A stretch of 64,000 nt of DNA. Source: Niveispirillum cyanobacteriorum. Lineage in GTDB: Bacteria; Pseudomonadota; Alphaproteobacteria; Azospirillales; Azospirillaceae. Numbering within the stretch: position 1 is the first letter of the stretch; each line of letters opens with the position of its first letter. The stretch covers positions 124,001-188,000 of the forward strand of contig NZ_CP025612.1 of NCBI RefSeq assembly GCF_002868735.1. The letters are read 5' to 3'. The notes under the pieces were generated by a model. It saw only the letters and a program-made list of their open reading frames with translations, was not told the DNA's origin and made no database searches. Positions 17,155-24,272 of the stretch are shown here, piece after piece. The position numbers and the translations under genes are program-made.

Positions 17155-20100
17155 GTGAAATGGGATGCTATCGTATGCGCCATTGCCGATCCGGTAAGAC
17201 TTGGTGGGCTTGCGGCGTCGGTATCTGATTTAAATTCCGTTACCATCGGTTGGCGGGCAGGCAAAATGTCGGTGGCGGGTGTCGAGAGCGTTATAGACAC
17301 ACACGATGGCATGATGGCATCGTTTGGCTTTGCACGCCCGGCGTTGGCGCGGGCCGACCGTCGCATGGTTACGGCCTTCTTCTGCGACATTGTTGAATCG
17401 TCCAAGCTGGTGATCCCGCAGGATCCGGAAGATGCCTATGACCAGTTGTCGGGCATGATCGATATCATGCGCCGCCATGTGCTGGCCTTCGGGGGCACGG
17501 TCTGCCAGACCCTTGGCGATGGTATCTACGCTGTTTTCGGTGCCCCTGTTTCACAGGAGAATCACGCGATCCGGGCTTGTTATGCCGCCGATGCCATTCT
17601 TCGCGAGGTTGCGCGTGGCGGTCGGGCTGTTCGTATCGGTATCTGCTCGGGTGAAGTATTGTGGGACCATATGGCGGTTGGACGACAGTCGGCCAATCCA
17701 GCGACCGGTCCAGCAATCCACATTGCGGCAAAGATGCAGCAGTCGGCACCGCCCAATGGCGCCAGGCTTGCTGATTGCACGGCCCGGCTAATCTCCGACT
17801 GGGTTGAAACGCGCCCTGCGATGCTGCTGGCGCTGGGCGGTGATGAGCCGACGCAGAGCCATGAGTTTCTGGGCCTGCGTGCCCGGCGTCGTCAATATGA
17901 TGATTGTCTGCCGCTTGTCGGTCGTGAATCGATCCGCAAGCAGCTTGGCGCGGCCATGGCCGCCCTGGATGGCGACCATCGGACACCATTTTCAGCGCAT
18001 TTGGTGCAGGGTGCAGCCGGCCTGGGCAAAACGCGCCTGATGCGTGCCCTGTCCGACATGGCCCGTTCGCGTGGCTTGCGTGTCATTGAATGGCAGGTGC
18101 CTGCCGTGGAGCCTGTGGGAGCACCGAGCCCGCTGCATCAACTGGTTGTTGAGTTGCTGGATGGTCCATTGCCACGGACAGCGGGTGGTATTGCGGCCAT
18201 GCTGCGTGCCGCAGGCGCCTCCCTGGAGGAGGCGGATGCCCTGGTTGGCGTGCTGCTGCCCAGCAACGAGGAAAGCCGGGGGGGAGCGTCGGCTATTTTA
18301 GCACTGGCGGTCGGCGCCGTTGTTGCCTTGGCTCGTTCTGCTGCTGGCCGTCATCCCCTTGCCCTGTTGGTAGAGGATGCCCATTGGGCCGACACAGCGG
18401 TGCAGGCGACCCTGTCCGCCCTGCTTCAGCAGGTGCCTGCCGAAACACGGATGGTCCTGGTTCTGTCCAGCCGGGAAGAAGGTCTGGCACCCTGCATCGG
18501 TAGCCAAGCTAATTTGCAGAAATATCCACTGTCCCCGCTTGCCGCGTCCGAGGTGAACAGCCTTCTGGATATGTGGATGGGGCCGTCGTCGGCGCTGGAA
18601 GCGATCAAGGCCGACCTTTCTCGCCGCGCCAGGGGCAATCCCTTTTTCATGGTGGAGTGCATACGCGTTCTGATGATGAACGGTGCGTTGCTTGGCGATG
18701 TCGGAGCGATGCTGCCGGGCCCATCGCCGAAAATCCCGTTGCCGGATACGGTTCACGCTCTGCTGGCCGCCCGTATTGATATGCTGGATGACGAGGCGCG
18801 CCGGTTGCTGCGGACCGCGTCTGTGGTTGGGCCGACCTTCGATGTTGCAGTTCTATCAGCGCTTGTGACGAATGGTGCGGTTGAGGATCGCCTGCAGGAA
18901 CTGATCCGTCTGGGTTTCATTGATGAAACCCGTTTGTTGCCCCGGCAGGAATGCAGCTTCCATCACGCCTTGTTGCATGAGGCGGTTTATGGCGGCATCA
19001 CGCGGCGTGACCGGCAGCAGCAACATGCTGCATTGGCCCGGCTGTTGGCGGACGCGGAATTCCAGCAGCTGCCTGGCCGACTGGCGGCGCAGGCACGCCA
19101 TGCCGCGCATGGAGGCCTGTGGCATATGGCCGTGCAGGCAGGCCGTGCCGCCGCACAGGATGCGTTGAGCCGGTCGCTGGCCGTGGAGGCGGTGTCGCTT
19201 TTGTCCATCGCCGTGGATGCAAATGAAAAGCTGGAGGATACGCACGAGGTGATGCTGGACGGTATCGATCTGCGGTTGGCGTTGGCCCGGGCGGCCATGC
19301 CCGCCGGCGACGGTGGCCGCGCCCTGCTGGCGTTGGATCGCGCCGTTGTTCTGGCCCGTGCCGCCGGTGATGAGCCCCGTGCCCTAGCCGGGATGGTCCA
19401 GCAGATCAATCATGAGCGGGTCTATGGCCGGCTGGATCAGGCTGTCGCCCTGACGGAAACTGTGATCGCTTACAGCGGTGGCATCACCCGCGCCCACCCA
19501 GAATTGCTGATCATCGCTGCCGCTTGTCATCTGGATGACAGTGCCGCCGAACAGGCACTGACGTTGTTGGATATGGCTGAAAGGCCAGATGCCTGGGTCA
19601 ATCATGAACGCAGGCTCTATCTGACCCTGGATACCGGTATGGTGATTGCCGGAAAGCGGGCCAGTTGCCTGTCACTGCTGGGCCGTGATGCCGAAGCAGA
19701 AGTCTTCATCCAGAAGGCGCTTCAGGAAGCCCAGGCCAGCACCCATCCGTTTGATCGCATCTATGCCCGTCTCGACGTGGCTGAAGTGCGGATGCGTCAG
19801 CGCCGGTTCGGTGATGTTCTGGCCTACAGCTCTGAAGCACTGAACATCTCGCGTGTGACGGGTTCAGCCCTGTTCGATGCCATCAATCTGGCCCGACGTG
19901 GTTTGGCGCTGGCCTATCTGGGGCGTGTTGCAGGTGGGCTTGCGGATATTGATCGCGGGCTGCGCCTGGCACAGAGCAAGGGAGCGGCCATGCACGCTGC
20001 ATGGGCACGCCATGCCCGCATGCTTGCACTTGCCCTTGCGGGACGGATGGACGAGGCGATGCGGGAGCGGCAGGAACTGGCCCGTACCGTACAGGAGCGG

Positions 20101-20214
20101 GGCTATGGTCTGCTACGCCGATCCATGCCCGATGAAGCGACGTTGAGGGCCATGACCCATCACCTGCCATCCAACAGCCTTGGGATGGCAGGACGTTCAA
20201 TGCTCCTGCATTGA
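17155..20214 (+). CDS. Class III nucleotide cyclase / AAA ATPase / TPR signalling protein
   Basis: About 1019 residues. A class III cyclase homology domain occupies residues 70-240 (FFCDIVESSKL with metal Asp near 78, TLGDGIYAVFGAP with Asp near 122, VRIGICSGEVL). It is followed by an AAA/STAND ATPase (P-loop GAAGLGKTRL near 285, VEDAHWAD for Walker B) and C-terminal TPR-like helices. The usual cyclase Asn/Arg motif (VNxAxR) reads IHIAAK, so the transition-state residues appear changed and activity is uncertain. The start is unclear: GTG 17155, or internal ATGs at 17266 and beyond, would all keep the cyclase. A terminator follows at 20262. Confidence 0.82.
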   Translation: MKWDAIVCAIADPVRLGGLAASVSDLNSVTIGWRAGKMSVAGVESVIDTHDGMMASFGFARPALARADRRMVTAFFCDIVESSKLVIPQDPEDAYDQLSGMIDIMRRHVLAFGGTVCQTLGDGIYAVFGAPVSQENHAIRACYAADAILREVARGGRAVRIGICSGEVLWDHMAVGRQSANPATGPAIHIAAKMQQSAPPNGARLADCTARLISDWVETRPAMLLALGGDEPTQSHEFLGLRARRRQYDDCLPLVGRESIRKQLGAAMAALDGDHRTPFSAHLVQGAAGLGKTRLMRALSDMARSRGLRVIEWQVPAVEPVGAPSPLHQLVVELLDGPLPRTAGGIAAMLRAAGASLEEADALVGVLLPSNEESRGGASAILALAVGAVVALARSAAGRHPLALLVEDAHWADTAVQATLSALLQQVPAETRMVLVLSSREEGLAPCIGSQANLQKYPLSPLAASEVNSLLDMWMGPSSALEAIKADLSRRARGNPFFMVECIRVLMMNGALLGDVGAMLPGPSPKIPLPDTVHALLAARIDMLDDEARRLLRTASVVGPTFDVAVLSALVTNGAVEDRLQELIRLGFIDETRLLPRQECSFHHALLHEAVYGGITRRDRQQQHAALARLLADAEFQQLPGRLAAQARHAAHGGLWHMAVQAGRAAAQDALSRSLAVEAVSLLSIAVDANEKLEDTHEVMLDGIDLRLALARAAMPAGDGGRALLALDRAVVLARAAGDEPRALAGMVQQINHERVYGRLDQAVALTETVIAYSGGITRAHPELLIIAAACHLDDSAAEQALTLLDMAERPDAWVNHERRLYLTLDTGMVIAGKRASCLSLLGRDAEAEVFIQKALQEAQASTHPFDRIYARLDVAEVRMRQRRFGDVLAYSSEALNISRVTGSALFDAINLARRGLALAYLGRVAGGLADIDRGLRLAQSKGAAMHAAWARHARMLALALAGRMDEAMRERQELARTVQERGYGLLRRSMPDEATLRAMTHHLPSNSLGMAGRSMLLH

Positions 20215-20261
20215 CGGGATCGGCCATTGGCCGTGGTCAGGTCGATTGCGGCAGCCAACGC

Positions 20262-20297
20262 AAAAGGAGCGGTTCCGCGAGTGCGGTCGCTCCTTTT
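20262..20297. terminator. Bidirectional intrinsic terminator
   Basis: AAAAGGAGCG pairs perfectly with CGCTCCTTTT (20288-20297) across a 16-nt loop. The As on one side and Ts on the other let it serve both the cyclase gene and the convergent RHH gene. Confidence 0.75.
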
Positions 20298-20333
20298 ATG
20301 AAAGTGTGATGGTGTCGGCGGTGCCCGAAGAAA

Positions 20334-20672
20334 CTAGAATTTCAGGTCTGCCGGCAGGTCGGAAAGGTCACGCAGCAGCATGGTCGATACGCCCTTGGAC
20401 ACCGCGCGGTAGTAGGCCACAAGGAAAGCGCGGATCGTCGCGGTCAGTGAGGCATTCTGGTGCTGACGGCGGGACACGATCGTGATCACCTGATGGATGC
20501 TGAAACCTTCGCGTTCAGCAATTTCATGCAGGGCCTGCCACATCACAGCTTCCAGTCGAACGCTGGTCCGATGTCCGTCAACCCAGACATTGTGGCTGAT
20601 CAGCTGCCCATCGATCTCCAGGTCGTGGGGCTCATAGACCGTAATATCGTTACGGGAATGCGGAGCGTTCAT
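20334..20672 (-). CDS. Ribbon-helix-helix domain protein (RHH_4 type)
   Basis: A 112-residue protein with the pattern of ribbon-helix-helix family 4: SHNVWVDGHRTSVRLEAVMW (strand and first helix), HEIAEREGFSIHQVI (second helix), and SLTATIRAFLVAYYRA at the end. These are predicted small DNA-binding regulators common in Rhodospirillales. It is divergent from the YcaO/TfuA cluster across a 223-bp intergenic region, which makes it a candidate regulator of that cluster or of itself. That link is positional only. Confidence 0.75.
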   Translation of the reverse strand: MNAPHSRNDITVYEPHDLEIDGQLISHNVWVDGHRTSVRLEAVMWQALHEIAEREGFSIHQVITIVSRRQHQNASLTATIRAFLVAYYRAVSKGVSTMLLRDLSDLPADLKF

Positions 20673-20771
20673 CGGCGACCTCGCCTTTCTGGATCAAGTG
20701 GATGCCCATCGCCTATCGGCGACCGGCCGCGCTTTGTAAGCACACAATAGCGTTCCTTCTGCATACGATGC

Positions 20772-20787
20772 TGTGAACCACTTCACA
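20772..20787. promoter_or_regulatory. Perfect Crp-type operator TGTGA-N6-TCACA
   Basis: TGTGAA-CCAC-TTCACA is a perfect inverted repeat with the canonical Crp half-sites and spacing. It lies 108 bp upstream of the precursor ATG and 100 bp upstream of the RHH gene. The Crp-type regulator at 23259 has the R-E-x-V-x-K recognition helix expected for TGTGA half-sites, so local control is plausible. Confidence 0.6.
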
Positions 20788-20895
20788 CTGCAAAACGGCC
20801 CCTCCGCATTACGGTCATGGTCGAGACCTGGAACGCGCGTTGTGTTGACAGGTTGTCGCCTGACCCAACCATGACCCTTATAAAGGAGAATTTTT

Positions 20896-21072
20896 ATGCT
20901 GACGCGTGGTGCTGATGGCCGCCTGTATCGCATTGGCCCGAACGGGGCCGTCGTTGTGACCGAAGAGCAGAACCTGTCCCGTGGGCGCACGCCGTCCCAG
21001 CGGACGATGGATAACGGCGCTTCGGCCGACCTGTATTTCGCCAGTGCCGATCTGTACACGGCAAAGATGTGA
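20896..21072 (+). CDS. Candidate RiPP precursor peptide, 58 aa
   Basis: A short gene directly before ycaO. The start is supported by a very strong AAAGGAG 7 bp before ATG 20896. Residues 1-40 would be a leader with charged and Gly-rich patches (MLTRGADGRLYRIGPNGA, EEQNLSRGR). Residues 44-57 hold a tandem heptad SADLYFA-SADLYTA, followed by Met and stop. There is no Cys, so Cys-derived thiazoles are excluded. Ser/Thr azolines or backbone thioamides remain possible for a YcaO-TfuA pair. The frame is too short to be certain on coding statistics alone; the RBS, position and repeated C-terminus are the evidence. Confidence 0.65.
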   Translation: MLTRGADGRLYRIGPNGAVVVTEEQNLSRGRTPSQRTMDNGASADLYFASADLYTAKM

Positions 21073-21074
21073 CA

Positions 21075-21120
21075 ATTGGTGGGTGCTGCCCCGGCATTCA
21101 CCGGGGCAGCCCCAACCAAT
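21075..21120 (+). terminator. Hairpin between precursor and ycaO (possible attenuator)
   Basis: A 20-bp stem with two mismatches and a 6-nt loop starts 3 bp after the precursor stop. Its inner 10 bp (GCTGCCCCGG with its complement) are perfect. No T-run follows. Such partial terminators often lower expression of modification genes relative to the precursor. Confidence 0.55.
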
Positions 21121-21172
21121 CCGCTAACCGTGGCGTTGGCTTTTGCTTCATTGAATCTGAAAGGGAACGGCA

Positions 21173-22411
21173 ATGGATCAGGTTCGCTTGACCGACTGGG
21201 ACAATCTGGAAGCCCCGCAGTGGCGCCGGTTAGTCTCGGCGGAAGAGACGCTGGCCCGTGTCAAACCGTTGTTCCCTTTATTCGGCATCACCCGCGTGGC
21301 CAATGTCACTGGCCTGGACACGATCGGCATTCCCGTCGTTATGGTCAACCGTCCCAATTCTCGCGGTTTGGCCGCTTCGCAGGGTAAAGGTGTTACCCTG
21401 GCTGCGGCCAAGGCGTCTGCTGTGATGGAAAGCATTGAAAGCTGGCATGCGGAACGGGCCTCGCACTTGTCACTGCGTATCGGTTCCTACGAGGATCTGC
21501 GCTACTCGTTGCCCGTGGTCGACCCCGATCTGCTTCCATGCAACATGGACAGTGTCTACACCCCGCACCATCAGTTGCTGTGGGCGGAAGGTACCAATCT
21601 CCGGGACGGCAACAGCCTGTGGATCCCGTATGAGATGGTTCACAGCAACTACACCCTGCCGCTGCCGACGGGTCATGGCTGTTTTCAGGCCACGTCTAAC
21701 GGTCTGGCGTCGGGCAATCACTGGATTGAGGCGGTGATTCACGGCCTTTCAGAAGTGATCGAGCGGGACGCCCGCACCTTGTGGAATCTGCTGCCCGAAG
21801 AGGCGCAGGAAGATACCCGCATTGACCTGGAAACCATTGCCGATCCGGCTTGCCGTTCGCTGCTGGCACGCTTTGCCCATGCCGGTGTTGCTGTCGGGGT
21901 GTGGGACCTGACGTCCGATGTCGGGGTCCCCACCTTTCTGGCCCGCATTGTTCAGGCTGATGCCGGCCTGGGGACGACGGTGCGCCCGGCCGCCGGCTAT
22001 GGCACGCATCTGGTCCCAGAAATCGCACTGTCCCGTGCCCTGACCGAGGCTGCGCAAAGCCGGCTGACCTTCATCTCTGGCGCGCGCGATGATATGCGCC
22101 GCGAGGAGTATGATCATTTTCTGGCGGAAGAGCAGCAGATGCTGTGGCTGAACCGGATCCGTTTGGGCGCCACGGTACGTGACTTTAATGAGATCAAGGG
22201 GTGGCGTGATCAATCCCTGCGCGGTGACCTGGGCGAGCTGCGGCAGCGTCTTGCCAATATCGGTATTGAAGATGTCGTCGTTGTCGACCTGACCCGTGCC
22301 GAGATCGGTATCCCCGTTGTCCGGGTTGTGGTGCCGGGCCTCGAAGGTGTGGATGCGACGTCGCAATATAGCTTGGGTGCGCGCGGGCGCCGCGCCGCCG
22401 GGCTTGCCTGA
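21173..22411 (+). CDS. YcaO-domain cyclodehydratase/thioamide synthetase
   Basis: A 412-residue YcaO protein. YcaO enzymes use ATP to activate a peptide backbone amide, giving azolines or, with TfuA partners, thioamides. The ATP/Mg-binding motifs are present: KASAVMESIES near residues 80-90, GLSEVIERDA near 191-200, and ALTEAAQSR near 289-297. The C-terminus (GARGRRAAGLA) lacks the Pro-rich end of many azoline-forming YcaOs. The gene sits between the 58-aa peptide gene and tfuA with only an 18-bp gap to tfuA. The start is ATG 21173, preceded by AAAGGGAACGGC. Confidence 0.9.
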   Translation: MDQVRLTDWDNLEAPQWRRLVSAEETLARVKPLFPLFGITRVANVTGLDTIGIPVVMVNRPNSRGLAASQGKGVTLAAAKASAVMESIESWHAERASHLSLRIGSYEDLRYSLPVVDPDLLPCNMDSVYTPHHQLLWAEGTNLRDGNSLWIPYEMVHSNYTLPLPTGHGCFQATSNGLASGNHWIEAVIHGLSEVIERDARTLWNLLPEEAQEDTRIDLETIADPACRSLLARFAHAGVAVGVWDLTSDVGVPTFLARIVQADAGLGTTVRPAAGYGTHLVPEIALSRALTEAAQSRLTFISGARDDMRREEYDHFLAEEQQMLWLNRIRLGATVRDFNEIKGWRDQSLRGDLGELRQRLANIGIEDVVVVDLTRAEIGIPVVRVVVPGLEGVDATSQYSLGARGRRAAGLA

Positions 22412-22429
22412 CCCCTGGAGGGATAGACC

Positions 22430-23179
22430 ATGAGCAACCCTGTGATCGTCTTCCTGGGCCCCACTCTGCCTGTATCCGCCGCGCGGAAGGTGTTGAACGC
22501 TGATTTCCGACCGCCTGTCGCACAGGGCGACGTGCTGCGCGCAGTCCAAGACAATCCGACGGCCATCATCATCATTGATGGCTATTTCGGGAATGTCCCG
22601 GCCGTCTGGCACAAGGAAATCCTTTTCGCGATGGCGCGCGGTATCCCGGTTTTGGGTGCGGCCAGCATGGGGGCCCTGCGGGCGGCCGAACTGCATACGT
22701 TCGGGATGGAAGGCCATGGTGCCGTTTTCCAGGCCTTCGCCGATGGCCGGCTGGAAGATGATGACGAGGTTGCAGTCACCCATGGACCGGCGGAGCTTGG
22801 CTATCCTTCACTGTCCGAGGCCATGGTCAATATCCGCCGCACCCTGTCCGACGCGCATGCCGCTGGCATCCTCTCGGTAGAGGGACGGCGGCGGCTGGAG
22901 GAGATTGCCAAGGATCTCTGCTACCGTGACCGTAATTATGGTCGCGTCCTGCGCGAAGCGGAGGAAGAAGGCGAGGTCGACCCGTTCGAACTGTCCGCTT
23001 TCCGTGACTGGCTGACCATTGGGCGTGCCGATCAGAAGCGCGAGGATGCCGTGTCCCTGCTGACCCACGTGCGCGATACGCTGGACAGCGGCACCCTCAG
23101 CGTCCGCCCGATCTACGCTTTCGAGCATACGGCCATGTGGGAGCGGGTAGCCCGTCCGGCATCGGCAATGCCCGTCTGA
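22430..23179 (+). CDS. TfuA-like protein, partner of YcaO
   Basis: A 249-residue TfuA family protein. The conserved core is clear: DGYFGNVPAVWHKEILFAMA, then LGAASMGALRAAELHTFGM and DDDEVAVTHGPAELGYPS. TfuA was named from the trifolitoxin locus. In YcaO-TfuA pairs it is thought to help deliver sulfur for backbone thioamide formation, as in the McrA thioglycine and thioamitide pathways. The start has GGAGGGATAGACC upstream. It forms one operon with ycaO. No protease or transporter is adjacent. Confidence 0.88.
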   Translation: MSNPVIVFLGPTLPVSAARKVLNADFRPPVAQGDVLRAVQDNPTAIIIIDGYFGNVPAVWHKEILFAMARGIPVLGAASMGALRAAELHTFGMEGHGAVFQAFADGRLEDDDEVAVTHGPAELGYPSLSEAMVNIRRTLSDAHAAGILSVEGRRRLEEIAKDLCYRDRNYGRVLREAEEEGEVDPFELSAFRDWLTIGRADQKREDAVSLLTHVRDTLDSGTLSVRPIYAFEHTAMWERVARPASAMPV

Positions 23180-23258
23180 CTTGCATTTTTCTGCCGCGGC
23201 ATCAATCCTGGCAATGTAGGGAGATCGTGGCTACTGGTCGCCCGGAGATGACAGGGGG

Positions 23259-23954
23259 ATGTCAGTGGCACCTGCCGTAGATACCGCGCTTCTGCGCCGT
23301 AACAGTCTTTTCGCGGTATTAGACGACACTGAAATGGAAGCAATGCTGGAGTTCGCCAAGCTTCGGCGAGCCGCAGCGGAGGAGCCTATCTTCGCCAAGG
23401 GTGACCCTGGCGACAGCCTCTATGTCATCCTGCGTGGGCGTGTCGCGGTACAGACCGAGTCGGATGAGGCGAAGGTCATGCTGCTGAACATTCTTGATAC
23501 GGGCTCCCTGTTCGGGGAGATCGCCATGCTGGATGGTGGCGAGCGGACGGCAACGGTGGTGGCGCAGGAGGCTACGGAACTTCTGCGAATCGACCGCCGT
23601 GATTTCATGCCGTTCCTGTTGCAGCGTCCTGACCTCTGCGTTCGCCTGATGACGGTTCTGTGCGAGCGCGTGCGCTGGACCAGCGCGATCATCGAAGACA
23701 CGGTTTTCCTCAACGTACCCCGGCGGCTGGCTAAGCGCATCCTTATGCTGTCTCAGGCCTATGGCCGCACCACCGATGCCGGTACACGCATCACTACCTT
23801 CGTCAGCCAGGAAGATCTGGCCAATATGCTGGGTGTGTCGCGGGAAAGCGTGAACAAGACGTTGAAGCAGTTCCAGGCAGCAGGGGCCATTTCCTACCGT
23901 AACGGCTACATAATTCTGCATGATGAAAGCTTCCTGGATCAGGTCTCGCGCTAG
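23259..23954 (+). CDS. Crp/Fnr-family transcription regulator
   Basis: A 231-residue regulator. The cyclic-nucleotide-binding domain (residues 15-130) retains the phosphate-binding cassette FGEIAMLDGGERTATVVA with Gly-Glu at 86-87 and Arg-Thr at 96-97, so it should bind cAMP or a related ligand. The C-terminal winged helix contains SQEDLANMLGVSRESVNKTLK. Its recognition helix R-E-S-V-N-K resembles that of Crp (R-E-T-V-G-R). No Fnr-type Cys cluster is present. It follows tfuA by 79 bp and may act at the operator at 20772. Confidence 0.9.
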   Translation: MSVAPAVDTALLRRNSLFAVLDDTEMEAMLEFAKLRRAAAEEPIFAKGDPGDSLYVILRGRVAVQTESDEAKVMLLNILDTGSLFGEIAMLDGGERTATVVAQEATELLRIDRRDFMPFLLQRPDLCVRLMTVLCERVRWTSAIIEDTVFLNVPRRLAKRILMLSQAYGRTTDAGTRITTFVSQEDLANMLGVSRESVNKTLKQFQAAGAISYRNGYIILHDESFLDQVSR

Positions 23955-23995
23955 GCGTAGTGTATCGGCGGGAATTGGCTAGCTGGTGGCGTGGC

Positions 23996-24271
23996 GTGAA
24001 CAAGGCATCTGACGCTCGGAATATGGTGATCCTGGTGCTGGGTGTGGCCCTATCGGCCTGTGCCAGCCATGAAAGCCAGGTGAACGACAATTACATGTAT
24101 GTTCCGACCCGCCCGCCGGCCCCGGCTCCGGCCCCTGTTGCAGCTCCTGTCCCGCCTCCCGCAACAGCGCCCGCCCCAGCACCGGTACCAACGACACCTG
24201 CGCCCGTGGCGAAGCCCCCCACGCCCTCCAAGCCTGCCCCTACTGCCCCTGCGCCAAAGGCGGGCACCTGA
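23996..24271 (+). CDS. Small Pro/Ala-rich lipoprotein
   Basis: About 91 residues. The signal region MVILVLGVALSAC ends in a lipobox (L-S-A-C, Cys near position 22), preceded by a basic n-region. The mature part starts ASHESQVNDNYMYVPTRPP and continues as a Pro-Ala repeat tail to the stop. A GTG at 23996 gives a sensible signal peptide; GTG 23960 and ATG 24023 are alternatives. It ends 1 bp before the next gene. The family is not recognised; an outer-membrane or periplasmic spacer is likely. Confidence 0.55.
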   Translation: MNKASDARNMVILVLGVALSACASHESQVNDNYMYVPTRPPAPAPAPVAAPVPPPATAPAPAPVPTTPAPVAKPPTPSKPAPTAPAPKAGT

Positions 24272-24272
24272 C

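Noticed and set aside
20845-20873. Sigma-70 promoter (TTGACA) for the precursor gene
   Set aside because: A perfect -35-like TTGACA is present, but no acceptable -10 lies 16-18 bp downstream; not listed as a feature.
24099-24272. N-terminal extension of the 24273 TPR protein
   Set aside because: It overlaps the Pro/Ala tail of the lipoprotein in another frame and gives an Arg/Pro-rich stretch; TPRs begin right after ATG 24273.
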